In this document: positions 1-7,257 of the stretch, piece by piece
Layout: each line of letters begins with the position of its first letter
Position numbering within the stretch: the stretch's first letter is position 1
Source: Methylobacterium sp. WSM2598
GTDB lineage: Bacteria > Pseudomonadota > Alphaproteobacteria > Rhizobiales > Beijerinckiaceae
DNA length: 64,000 nucleotides
NCBI RefSeq assembly: GCF_000379105.1
Contig: NZ_KB900609.1
Location: 3,962,802 to 4,026,801 of the forward strand
Reading direction: 5' to 3'
Translations under genes and position numbers: made by a program
The notes under the pieces: model-generated
What the model was told of the DNA's origin: nothing
Seen by the model: the letters and a program-made list of their open reading frames with translations, nothing else
Database searches by the model: none

Positions 1-1
1 C

Positions 2-274
2 GACGAGTACCTCTACGTGGTCTCGGGGCGGGGCACCTTCTGGATCGGCGACCCGGCGGCCGAGGCGGAGTTCGGGCCCGGCCACCTGCTGGTCTTCGAG
101 CGCGGCACCGTGCACGCCCTGCCGCGCATCCTGGCCGAGCCCGTGGTCTTCCTCTCGATCGACACGCCGCGCCGGGCACCGACCGACGTCGTCTTCGTGG
201 ACGCGGCGCAGGGCTCGCCCGAAACCTTCATGGCGCGCAACGCGCCGCCATCCCCCTCCGGAGATCCCGCATGA
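2..274 (+). CDS. Cupin-domain protein, C-terminal part (5' end outside window)
   Basis: The frame is open from the first bases of the window, so only the last 90 or so residues are present. The segment carries the second half of a cupin beta-barrel: D-E-Y-L-Y-V-V-S-G-R-G-T-F, then F-G-P-G-H-L-L-V-F and T-V-H-A-L, matching the pattern of the two short cupin motifs with a metal-type His. The substrate cannot be told from this piece. The stop overlaps the start of the next gene as ATGA, so the two are translationally coupled and probably belong to one small catabolic or detoxification operon. Cupin fold is well supported; function is unknown. Confidence 0.8.
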   Translation, partial: DEYLYVVSGRGTFWIGDPAAEAEFGPGHLLVFERGTVHALPRILAEPVVFLSIDTPRRAPTDVVFVDAAQGSPETFMARNAPPSPSGDPA

Positions 275-1059
275 CCGAGCCCGCCCGCACCGCCCTCGTC
301 ACCGGCGCCGCCCGCGGCATCGGGCTCGCGACGGCGCGGCTCTTCCTGCGCGACGGCTGGCGGGTGGCGCTCCTCGACATCGACGCCGAGGGCTTGGCCG
401 CGGCCGCGTCGGGGCTCGACGCGCCCGAGCGCGTCCTCGCCCTCACCTGCGACGTCTCCGACGAGGCCGGGGTCGAGCGGGCGGTGGCGGCCACGGCCGA
501 CCGCTTCGGCCGGCTCGACGCCCTGGTGAACAATGCCGGGGTCGCGGTGTTCAAGCCGCTCCTCGACACGAGCCCGGCCGAGTGGGCGCGCGTGCTCGCG
601 GTGAACCTCACCGGGCCGTTCCTCTGCGCCCGGGCCGCCGCGCCGGTGATGGCCCGCACGGGCGGCGGGGGGATCGTCAACATCACGTCGATCTCGGGGC
701 TGCGCGCCTCGACCCTGCGCGTCGCCTACGGAACCAGCAAGGCGGGGCTCGCCCACCTGACCAAGCAGCAGGCAGTCGAGCTCGCCGGGCTCGGCATCCG
801 GGTCAACGCCGTCGCCCCCGGCCCGGTCGACACCGCCATGGCGAAGGCCGTGCACAGCCCGGCGATCCGCGCCGACTACCACGACGCGGTGCCGCTCAAC
901 CGCTACGGGCTGGAGGAGGAGATCGCCGAGGCGATCCTGTTCCTCGCCGGTCCGCGGGCCGCCTACGTGACCGGCCAGATCCTGGCGGTGGATGGCGGGT
1001 TCGACGCCGCCGGGATCGGGCTGCCGACGCTCAGGCGGGCGGCGGGCGCGCGGGAGTGA
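271..1059 (+). CDS. SDR-family NAD(P)-dependent oxidoreductase
   Basis: A 262-residue classical short-chain dehydrogenase/reductase. The cofactor motif TGAARGIG is at residues 11-18, NNAG at 87-90, the catalytic Ser near 140-142, and the Y-x3-K pair at Tyr153/Lys157. An acidic residue after the second strand (ALLDID) suggests a preference for NAD(H). The C-terminal end (YVTGQILAVDGGF) is standard for the family. It starts inside the stop of the preceding cupin gene (ATGA), so the cupin and SDR are co-translated. Many such proteins are annotated as 3-oxoacyl-ACP reductases, but the cupin neighbour fits sugar or small-molecule alcohol oxidation better. The substrate is not deducible. Confidence 0.9.
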   Translation: MTEPARTALVTGAARGIGLATARLFLRDGWRVALLDIDAEGLAAAASGLDAPERVLALTCDVSDEAGVERAVAATADRFGRLDALVNNAGVAVFKPLLDTSPAEWARVLAVNLTGPFLCARAAAPVMARTGGGGIVNITSISGLRASTLRVAYGTSKAGLAHLTKQQAVELAGLGIRVNAVAPGPVDTAMAKAVHSPAIRADYHDAVPLNRYGLEEEIAEAILFLAGPRAAYVTGQILAVDGGFDAAGIGLPTLRRAAGARE

Positions 1060-1212
1060 GCGCGGTTCCGGCGCGCACCCCCCTCGCGCCGGCTCCGGAG
1101 CCGGCCCAAGCGGGGCGGCGCGGTCCGGGCGGAGCCTGCCCTCAAGGCGGCGATGGCCCGACGCGTCGCGGGAGCGCTGCCGGTCGCGCGTCGGCCAGAC
1201 GAGGCGAGGCGG

Positions 1213-1563
1213 CTAGGACTGGCAGCCGGCCGTCAGGGCGTCGAGGTCCCTCTGGAGCGCGTCCTCGTCCCCGATCGTCTGCTCGATCAGGAGCGGGTCG
1301 GTATGGGCGTATTCCTCGCGCAGGCCGACATCGTGCAGGGCCGCCTCGCACGCCCCCTGCCGCGGCGAGCGGTCCCGCACGATCTCGGAGACCGGCGAGG
1401 TCAGCAGCGAGAGGCTGAGCGCGATCACGCCGGGCGCGAGGCGCGTGAGGCTCCCCCGCCCCCACCCGGCCGGAGCGCCCCAGCGTTTCGCCGCGCCGGC
1501 CCGATCGTCGGCAGTGCAGATGGACGGTTTCATCCCCATTTCATGGTCCAGACATGCGATCAC
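1213..1563 (-). CDS. Small hypothetical protein, possibly exported
   Basis: An open frame of up to 116 residues starting at GTG, with ATG alternatives at codons 9 and 11. It has a hydrophobic stretch (APGVIALSLSLLTSP) about one third in, followed by an acidic C-terminal part with two cysteines (QGACEAAL and TAGCQS). This layout suggests a secreted or membrane-anchored small protein, and the real start may lie just before the hydrophobic segment. It is not a family I recognise. It is convergent with the SDR gene and divergent from the Gly/His-rich gene. The coding call rests on length and the signal-like segment only. Confidence 0.45.
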   Translation of the reverse strand: MIACLDHEMGMKPSICTADDRAGAAKRWGAPAGWGRGSLTRLAPGVIALSLSLLTSPVSEIVRDRSPRQGACEAALHDVGLREEYAHTDPLLIEQTIGDEDALQRDLDALTAGCQS

Positions 1564-1567
1564 CTCG

Positions 1568-1582
1568 CGTGATCAAATCACG
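1568..1582. promoter_or_regulatory. Perfect inverted repeat CGTGAT-CAA-ATCACG, operator candidate
   Basis: A 6-3-6 perfect palindrome lies a few bases upstream of the GTG start of the small minus-strand gene, at the edge of a distinctly AT-richer stretch (about 1560-1665). The 393-bp divergent gap 1564-1956 holds this site and no gene that I can support. The regulator is unknown. Confidence 0.35.
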
Positions 1583-1956
1583 GCAGGGTAATTCTGCCAT
1601 CATCCAAACGGGTGACGATGTGTTAATGAAACCTTAAACTTCAGTAAATTTGAGTCATTGGGGATCATAACGGAGTCCGTCAGGGCAGCGCCGGAGATGT
1701 CCCAGCGTATCGGGGCGAGATCGCGGCGACGGGCGCGCGGACAGGATGGAGCGGGCGGCGCGACCGTGCGCCGTCGCGCGACCGCAATCGAGGCGACGCG
1801 CGGCGCCGCGCCGGGCGCCGGAGCGATCACCGGGGCATCGCCCGGGAGCGCGCGACCGGCGCCCGGTTAACCAGTCCAGCTGAAGACGCTCGACGGATCC
1901 GTCCGAGATGCCAGCCTGACAGAACACGGAAGTCCGGGAGACGTCTGGAACAGCGC

Positions 1957-2442
1957 ATGATCCGATCGGTCATCATCACACTCGCCGTGCTCGGCCTCGG
2001 CCTCGCCGCGATGCCATCGGCGGAGGCGCGCGGCTTCCACGGGGGCGGCTTCCACGGGGGCGGCTTCCACGGGGGCGGCTTCCACGGGGGCGGCTTCCAC
2101 GGCGGCTGGGGCGGCTTCCGCGGCGGCTATCACGGGGGATTCGGCGGTTTCCGCGGCGGATTCGGCGGCTTTCGCCGCGGCCACCACGGCGGCCCGCGGG
2201 CGCCGGGCCGCGGCGGGATCCGCCGGGGCGAGTTCGGCGGGCACGGCGCCGCGGGCTCCCGGGGGCGCCACCGGCACGGCGCCGAGTACCGGCCGCGCGC
2301 GGGCCATCCGGGTGCCGAGTACCGGCCCGGCCGGGGACATCCGGGCGCCGATTACCGCCCGCCCGAGGCGGAGCGCCCGTTCGGGCCGCGCCGCTCGCCC
2401 GGGATTCGCCGCTACCGGCCCTTCGGCGACGGCGCCTTCTGA
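1957..2442 (+). CDS. Secreted Gly/His/Arg-rich repeat protein
   Basis: A 161-residue protein with a clear signal peptide (MIRSVIITLAVLGLGLAAM, cleavage near SAEA-R). The mature part has almost no hydrophobic core. It begins with four F-H-G-G-G repeats and a degenerate fifth, continues with G-G-F-R-G-G units, and ends with three A-E/D-Y-R-P repeats. Such low-complexity periplasmic or surface proteins are common in Methylobacterium-type genomes, and the His-Gly clusters could bind metals, but no role is established. Its DNA is a 15-bp tandem repeat at the 5' end (separate entry), so the copy number may vary between strains. It probably has its own promoter in the AT-rich gap upstream. Confidence 0.8.
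   Translation: MIRSVIITLAVLGLGLAAMPSAEARGFHGGGFHGGGFHGGGFHGGGFHGGWGGFRGGYHGGFGGFRGGFGGFRRGHHGGPRAPGRGGIRRGEFGGHGAAGSRGRHRHGAEYRPRAGHPGAEYRPGRGHPGADYRPPEAERPFGPRRSPGIRRYRPFGDGAF
2032..2106. repeat. 15-bp tandem repeat, five copies
   Basis: Five consecutive copies of GGCTTCCACGGGGGC, the last slightly changed, encode the F-H-G-G-G repeats of the secreted protein. The unit is a multiple of three, so copy-number slippage would keep the reading frame. Confidence 0.95.
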
Positions 2443-2626
2443 CGCCGTCCGGCGTGGTCCCGCGCGATGCGTCTCCCGCGGTCCCGCGCGGGCGGGACCG
2501 CGGGAGGACGCGCGTCGCGATCTCCCCGCATTCCCGCCCCAATCGGCAGGTCTAACTCGCCGGGTCCGAGCACAAGGGGATGCGGGGAGAGAACCCCACC
2601 GCCCCGAAACCAAGGGAATGCGGGAC

Positions 2627-3517
2627 ATGATCGCTCTGCGGTCGACTCGGAGCGCGGCCCCCGCGGCCGCGCTCGCCTTCGCGGGCCTGATCGCCCTGCT
2701 CGGCGTCGCGGCGCCCTCGCCCGCCCGCGCGCAGGTCTCCTACGAGGCCGAGGAGGTGGACGCGGTGCTCGCGCCCCGCGCCGTGCTGGCGCGGCTCGGC
2801 CGCGAGGGCTACCGGGGCTTCACGCATCCGCGCTTCGACGGCGACACCTACACGCTCGATGCCGATTCGCCCTGGGGCAACCGGGTCCGGCTCACGGTCG
2901 ATGCGCGCTCGGGCCGCGTGCTCGACCGCGACCGGATCGAGGCGCCCCTCTACCCGCCGGGCATCGTCCCGGGCGCGCGCCGCCCCGGCTACGGCTGGAC
3001 CGAGGCCGAGGCCCGCATCGCGCCGCCCGGCGACCTCGGCCGGCCGCTGCCGCGGGACCCCGAGGTCGTGCCGCTTCCCCGCATCCCGTCCTACGGCCGC
3101 GGCGGGCCGCTGCCGGAGGAGCCCCGCCTCGCCGCCCGGCCCCTGCCGCAGCCCGAGCGGAGCCTGCCCCAGGCCGCGCGCCCGGCGCCGACCCCGAGCG
3201 CCGCGCGGGACGCGAACCCGCTCGGACTCAATCCCGACAATCCCGCAATCCGCCGCCCCGCGGCGCCGCGCAGGACCGCCAAGCCGGCGCCGAAGCCCGT
3301 CGAGAGCCCGGCCGCCCTCGTCGAGCCGAGGCCGGCCCTGAAGCGCGACGCCGCGCCCGAGCCCGTCAAGCCCGCCAAGCCCGCGGTCGCGGCGAACGCG
3401 CCCGCCGCCGATCCCGGCTGGAAGACCCCGCCGGATTCCGGCAACCGTCCGGTCCGGGTGATCGGCGGCATCACCCAGGTCCCGGCCAAGGACGAGGCGG
3501 GCAAGGCCGCCCCCTGA
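2627..3517 (+). CDS. Secreted Pro/Ala-rich protein with PepSY-like N-terminal region
   Basis: A 296-residue protein. ATG 2627 is chosen because AAGGGA lies 9 nt upstream; ATG 2618 has no room for a ribosome site. A signal peptide ends near P-A-R-A-Q. The first mature 80 residues (V-L-A-R-L-G-R-E-G-Y, then Y-T-L-D-A and R-L-T-V-D-A-R-S-G-R-V-L) look like a PepSY-type module in which a substrate-binding strand is followed by an 'R-V-D-A-x-T-G' turn. The rest is a long Pro/Ala/Arg-rich low-complexity tail. It is probably a periplasmic protein of unknown role. The stop codon TGA is the first base triplet of a dispersed repeat element. Confidence 0.75.
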   Translation: MIALRSTRSAAPAAALAFAGLIALLGVAAPSPARAQVSYEAEEVDAVLAPRAVLARLGREGYRGFTHPRFDGDTYTLDADSPWGNRVRLTVDARSGRVLDRDRIEAPLYPPGIVPGARRPGYGWTEAEARIAPPGDLGRPLPRDPEVVPLPRIPSYGRGGPLPEEPRLAARPLPQPERSLPQAARPAPTPSAARDANPLGLNPDNPAIRRPAAPRRTAKPAPKPVESPAALVEPRPALKRDAAPEPVKPAKPAVAANAPAADPGWKTPPDSGNRPVRVIGGITQVPAKDEAGKAAP

Positions 3518-3630
3518 GCAGAATGGCATGGGGCACTTCTGCTTGGGTCTCTTGGTTTCGCAGCGTTTCTCGCCGACGCGGTCCTTCGGTTCGCCGCCGA
3601 ACCGGTGACCGCTTCGGCGAATGATGCGGA
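3517..3630. repeat. Dispersed palindromic repeat, family A
   Basis: The unit starts at the stop of the upstream gene with a small hairpin (GAGCAGAA...TTCTGCTT). It continues through a TTTCGCAGCGTTT core and ends with GAACCGGTGACCGCTTCGGC-GAATGATGC. Related copies lie at 41213-41300, 47670-47766, 55290-55396 and 63282-63378 of this window. It may act as a 3' mRNA hairpin or terminator. Confidence 0.8.
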
Positions 3631-3730
3631 GAGCATTGTCCGACGAAGCGGATGCCGGTCCGTCGAAGACAAGGCGGCAGGATCGAAGATCGAGACCTGC
3701 GCCCGATTGCACCGTGACCGGGCGCTGCTC
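3631..3730 (-). repeat. 100-bp repeat, inverted copy of 6101-6200
   Basis: This is the reverse complement of 6101-6200 with only three mismatches by eye. It is bounded by GAGCA and TGCTC and contains an internal CGCCCG...CGGGCG stem. It follows directly on a family A repeat. Nothing in it looks coding. Confidence 0.9.
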
Positions 3731-3775
3731 CAGGCGGGCGCGTGGAGGTGAGCGGGCCTGCGCCGTGCCGGCCCG

Positions 3776-4588
3776 CTACCCGGCGGCCGGCGCGTAGGCG
3801 GCCTCGACCTCCAGGGGCGTGCCGGTCTCGATCAGCGTCTTGAGGCGCGACAGCGTCTCGGGCCAGCCCGCGGTGACCGCCCGCGCGGTGGCGGTGTCCC
3901 CGGCGAAGCCGTCATGGATCAGCCTCAGCCGGCAGGCCTTCGGCCCCGCCGGGGTGATCTCCCAGGTGACGCGGGAGGGCGCGTCGGCGGCGACCTCCGG
4001 CGACCAGCGGGCGTGGAAGCTCATCACGAGGCGCCCGGGCGGCGACAATTCGACGATCTCGCCGACGATCACCGGGCGCTCGCCCATCAGGAAGGTGATG
4101 GCACCCCCGACCCGCCACTGGGTGCGCGAGGTCATGTTGAAGTGCTGGTAGAGCGGGGTCTTGGCGTCGTCCGTCAGCACGTCCCACACCGCCTGCGGCG
4201 TCGCCGCGATGTAGAGTTCGTAGACGTGGCGCGGGGCCGCTTCGTTCATCGCAGGAGATCTCCCGTGCTGCGGATCGCTGCCTTCGAGCCGATCCTTGAT
4301 GTCGACCATGGTGCGCACGAACGGCGCGGCGAACCGGCTGATCCAGCGGTCCGCGACCTGCTGGATGGGAGCCGGGTTGAGGTAGTGGAGCTTCTCGCGC
4401 CCGTGCCGCCGCGCCGTCACGAGGCCGGCCTCTTCCAGCACGCGCAGGTGCTTCATCACCCCGAACCGCGTCATCGGGGCGGACCCGTTCCGGTGCAGGT
4501 CGGCCAGCGTCCGGCCGTCGCGCGCGACCAGGAGATCGAGCAGCGCCCGCCGGGCCGGATGCGCCAGAGCTTCGAAGACCCGATCCAT
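3776..4588 (-). CDS. ArsR-type HTH regulator fused to an SRPBCC (AHSA1-like) domain
   Basis: A 270-residue two-domain protein. Residues 1-100 are a winged helix of the ArsR type (LAHPARRALLDLL, then MKHLRVLEEAGLV recognition helix). A basic beta wing, RRHGREKLHYLNP, follows. Residues about 120-260 form an SRPBCC/AHSA1 module (VYELYIAATPQAVWDVLTD ... WRVGGAITF ... PPGRLVMSFH). Usually these two domains are encoded by adjacent genes; here they are one polypeptide with a short linker (PQHGRSPAMNEA). The second domain probably binds a hydrophobic ligand that controls DNA binding. It is divergent from the Liv-type binding-protein gene and has a palindrome just upstream of its start that could be its own operator. 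Confidence 0.88.
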   Translation of the reverse strand: MDRVFEALAHPARRALLDLLVARDGRTLADLHRNGSAPMTRFGVMKHLRVLEEAGLVTARRHGREKLHYLNPAPIQQVADRWISRFAAPFVRTMVDIKDRLEGSDPQHGRSPAMNEAAPRHVYELYIAATPQAVWDVLTDDAKTPLYQHFNMTSRTQWRVGGAITFLMGERPVIVGEIVELSPPGRLVMSFHARWSPEVAADAPSRVTWEITPAGPKACRLRLIHDGFAGDTATARAVTAGWPETLSRLKTLIETGTPLEVEAAYAPAAG

Positions 4589-4601
4589 GCTGCGTGGTTA
4601 T

Positions 4602-4617
4602 GTGACTTCTTGGTCAC
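4602..4617. promoter_or_regulatory. Inverted repeat GTGAC-N6-GTCAC upstream of the ArsR fusion gene
   Basis: A 5-6-5 inverted repeat lies about 13 bp before the start codon of the ArsR-SRPBCC gene, where autoregulatory ArsR operators usually sit. It is in the short AT-rich part of the 298-bp divergent region; the rest of that region (to 4886) shows no gene. The link to the regulator is inferred from position. Confidence 0.4.
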
Positions 4618-4886
4618 CTGTCAAGGCCGGGAGGCGGCCGCCCGGCCCCGCGCCGCGCCGCCGGCGGCTTTGCTTGCGCCCGCGGAGTTCTCGCCGCGGG
4701 CGTGCATCGCGGCGCGTGACATCCGCAAGCTGTCGCGCGCCGCGAGGGCGCGCGGGACGCCTCGGGCCCCAGCGTCTACATCTAAAGACGCAGTCGACAA
4801 GCGCTGCCAATTCCCGTTTCATCCCGGCCCCAAGGTCCGATCCCAACGGGCCGGCAAGCAAAGAAGCGACCTCGGAGGAGACCCTC

Positions 4887-6101
4887 ATGCGATTGCCCGT
4901 CACCGCCCTCGCGGCGGCGCTCGCCTGCGCGACGATCCTCGCCGGCCCGGCCCAGGCCGCGGACCCCATCAAGATCGGCGTGTCCGGCCCCTTCACGGGC
5001 GGATCCTCGTCGATGGGCGTGTCGATGCGCGACGGCGTGCGGCTCGCGGTGCAGGAGATCAACCAGAAGGGCGGCGTGCTCGGCCGCCAGCTCCAGATCG
5101 TCGAGCGCGACGACGAGGCCAAGAACGAGGTCGGGGCCCAGGTCGCCCAGGAACTGATCAACAAGGAGAAGGTCGTCGCCACGCTCGGCTTCATCAACAC
5201 CGGCGTGGCGCTCGCGGCCCAGCGCTTCTACCAGGAAGCCGAGATCCCGGTGATCAACAACGTGGCGACCGGCACGATCATCACCAACCAGTTCAACCCG
5301 CCGGATTACGACGCCAATTACGTGTTCCGGACCTCGGCCTACGACGTGCTGCAGGCCGGCATGATGGCCGACGAGGCGATCACCCGCGGCTTCAAGAAGA
5401 TCGCGATCCTGGCCGATTCCACCAATTACGGCCAGCTCGGGCGCGAGGATCTGGAGAAATATCTCAAGACCAAGGGCGTGACCCCGGTCACCGTAGAGAA
5501 ATTCAACATCAAGGACGTCGACATGACGCCCCAGCTGCTGAAGTCGCAGGCGGCGGGCGCGGACGTGATCCTGGCCTACGGGATCGGGCCGGAACTCGGC
5601 CAGATCGCCAACGGCATGGCCAAGCTCGGCTGGAAGGTGCCGATGATCACCTCGTGGCCGTCCTCGATGCAGAGCTTCATCGACATCGCCGGGCCGAACG
5701 GCAACGGCGTGACCATGCCCCAGACCTTCATCGAGGATAAGACCCTGCCCCGGCGCAAGGCCTTCCTCGAGGGCTACTACGCCACCTACAAGGTCTCCAA
5801 GATCCCGACCCCGGTGGCGGGCGCGCAGGGCTACGATTCGGTCTACCTGCTGGCCGCGGCGATCAAGCAGGCCGGCGGCACCGACGGGCCGAAGATCCGC
5901 GCGGCGCTGGAGGACCTGAAGGAGAAGGTCGAGGGCGTGGTGACGACCTACGACCACCCCTTCACCAAGACCGACCACAACGCCATCACCCGCAACATGG
6001 TCGTGTTCGGCAAGGTGCAGGACGGCCGGATCGTCTACGCCAAGGACGAGGACGCCAAGAACGCGGGCGTCGTGCGCATGAAGGAGAAGGCGTCGAACTA
6101 G
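4887..6101 (+). CDS. ABC transporter substrate-binding protein, branched-chain amino acid (LivJ/LivK) type
   Basis: A 404-residue periplasmic binding protein. ATG 4887 is preceded by GGAGGAG at 6-7 nt spacing and opens a signal peptide ending at G-P-A-Q-A-A. The mature part starts with the family motif I-K-I-G-V-S-G-P-F-T-G-G and shows both lobes of the type I periplasmic fold (F-K-K-I-A-I-L-A-D-S-T-N-Y-G at the hinge region). It captures a solute, probably a branched-chain amino acid, amide or related compound, and passes it to the LivH/LivM permeases encoded downstream. The gap to livH (279 bp) is unusually long and is filled by the inverted 100-bp repeat, which could uncouple the level of binding protein from that of the permeases. 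Confidence 0.92.
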   Translation: MRLPVTALAAALACATILAGPAQAADPIKIGVSGPFTGGSSSMGVSMRDGVRLAVQEINQKGGVLGRQLQIVERDDEAKNEVGAQVAQELINKEKVVATLGFINTGVALAAQRFYQEAEIPVINNVATGTIITNQFNPPDYDANYVFRTSAYDVLQAGMMADEAITRGFKKIAILADSTNYGQLGREDLEKYLKTKGVTPVTVEKFNIKDVDMTPQLLKSQAAGADVILAYGIGPELGQIANGMAKLGWKVPMITSWPSSMQSFIDIAGPNGNGVTMPQTFIEDKTLPRRKAFLEGYYATYKVSKIPTPVAGAQGYDSVYLLAAAIKQAGGTDGPKIRAALEDLKEKVEGVVTTYDHPFTKTDHNAITRNMVVFGKVQDGRIVYAKDEDAKNAGVVRMKEKASN

Positions 6102-6200
6102 AGCAACGCCCGATCACGGTGCAACCGGGCGCAGGTCTCGATCTTCGATCCTGCCGCCTTGTCTTCGACGGACCGGCATCCGCTTCGTCGGACAATGCTC
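6101..6200 (+). repeat. 100-bp repeat between binding protein and permease genes (inverted partner of 3631-3730)
   Basis: It begins with the final G of the upstream stop codon. It reads GAGCAACGCCCGATCACGGT at its 5' end and ends in TGCTC. It is followed by CACCGGTTCGGCG-like sequence related to the end of family A. It is predicted to fold into a stable RNA structure if transcribed in the liv operon. The rest of the gap to 6380 shows no gene. Confidence 0.9.
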
Positions 6201-6380
6201 CAGGCGTCGTCCGCCGAGGCGGTCACCGGTTCGGCGACGACGACGATGCGAAGACGCAAGCCTCGGCGGAGCGGCCCCGCGCCGTACCGCCGAGGCGCCC
6301 TTTCCCAGCCGACCGATCGCACGGCCCCGCGCGGATCTCCGCGCTGGCCACATGCCTCACGGCCTCCCCCGGGGTCCCCC

Positions 6381-7253
6381 ATGCACATCTTCCTGCAGCT
6401 CGTGGCGAGCGGCGTCGCGGTCGGCATGATCTACGCGGCCATCGCCTTCGGCTACCAGCTCACCTTCGCGACGTCGAAGACGCTGAATTTCGGTCAGGGC
6501 GAGGCGCTGATGCTCGGCGCCCTGTTCGGCCTGACGCTGGTGCCCTTCACGGGCTACTGGCTGATGCTGCCCCTCGTGCTGGTCTTCGGCTTCGCCCTCG
6601 GGGCGCTGGTCGAGCGGCTCGGCGTGCGCCCGGCCGTGAAGATCAAGTCCGAGTACGGATGGATCATGGCGACCATCGCGCTCGGCATCATCTTCAAGAA
6701 CGTGGCCGAGAACATCTGGGGCCGCGACGACCTGAAATTCCCCTCGCCCCTGCCCGAGGCCGCCCTGACCTTCGGCGGCGTGCGGGTGCTGCCGATGGAG
6801 CTGTTGGTCGTGGCCGGCGCGCTGCTGATGATGCTGGCGGTCGAGCTGTTCAACCGCCGCTCGATCTGGGGGAAGGCGGTGGTCGCCACCTCGAACGACA
6901 TCGACGCGGCGGGGCTGATGGGCATCAACACCCGCAAGGTCATCACCCTCTCCTACGCGATCAGCGCCATGACGGCGGCCTTCGCGGGCGTGCTGGTCGC
7001 GCCCGTGACGCTGACCGGCGCCACGATGGGCTCGGTGCTGGCGCTCAAGGCCTTCGCGGTGGCGATCATCGGCGGCCTCGAATCGGGCCTCGGCGTCATC
7101 GTGGGCGGGCTCATCCTCGGCGTCGCCGAGACCCTCACGGGCTTCTACATCTCGACGGGCTACAAGGACGTGCCCGGCCTCATCCTGCTCCTCCTCGTCC
7201 TCGCCGTGCGGCCGGTCGGCCTGTTCGGCAAGGCGGTGATCAAGAAGGTCTGA
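6381..7253 (+). CDS. livH: Branched-chain amino acid-type ABC permease, LivH family
   Basis: A 290-residue polytopic membrane protein with about eight hydrophobic segments. Family signatures are visible: the N-terminal SGVAVGMIYAAIAFGYQL, then K-T-L-N-F-G-Q-G-E (the conserved 'N-x-A-x-G' turn), and the loop N-D-I-D-A-A-G-L-M-G-I-N-T, which is the cytoplasmic coupling region that contacts the ATPases. ATG 6381 gives a start right at the first membrane segment. It is followed after 4 bp by the LivM-LivG fusion gene, so the genes are an operon. Substrate specificity cannot be read from the permease. Confidence 0.92.
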   Translation: MHIFLQLVASGVAVGMIYAAIAFGYQLTFATSKTLNFGQGEALMLGALFGLTLVPFTGYWLMLPLVLVFGFALGALVERLGVRPAVKIKSEYGWIMATIALGIIFKNVAENIWGRDDLKFPSPLPEAALTFGGVRVLPMELLVVAGALLMMLAVELFNRRSIWGKAVVATSNDIDAAGLMGINTRKVITLSYAISAMTAAFAGVLVAPVTLTGATMGSVLALKAFAVAIIGGLESGLGVIVGGLILGVAETLTGFYISTGYKDVPGLILLLLVLAVRPVGLFGKAVIKKV

Positions 7254-7257
7254 CGTC

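Noticed and set aside
1867..2628. Frame with V-E-A-A-P repeats opposite the Gly/His-rich gene
   Set aside because: The repeats are the antisense reading of the 15-bp tandem array. The plus strand has a signal peptide and a start.
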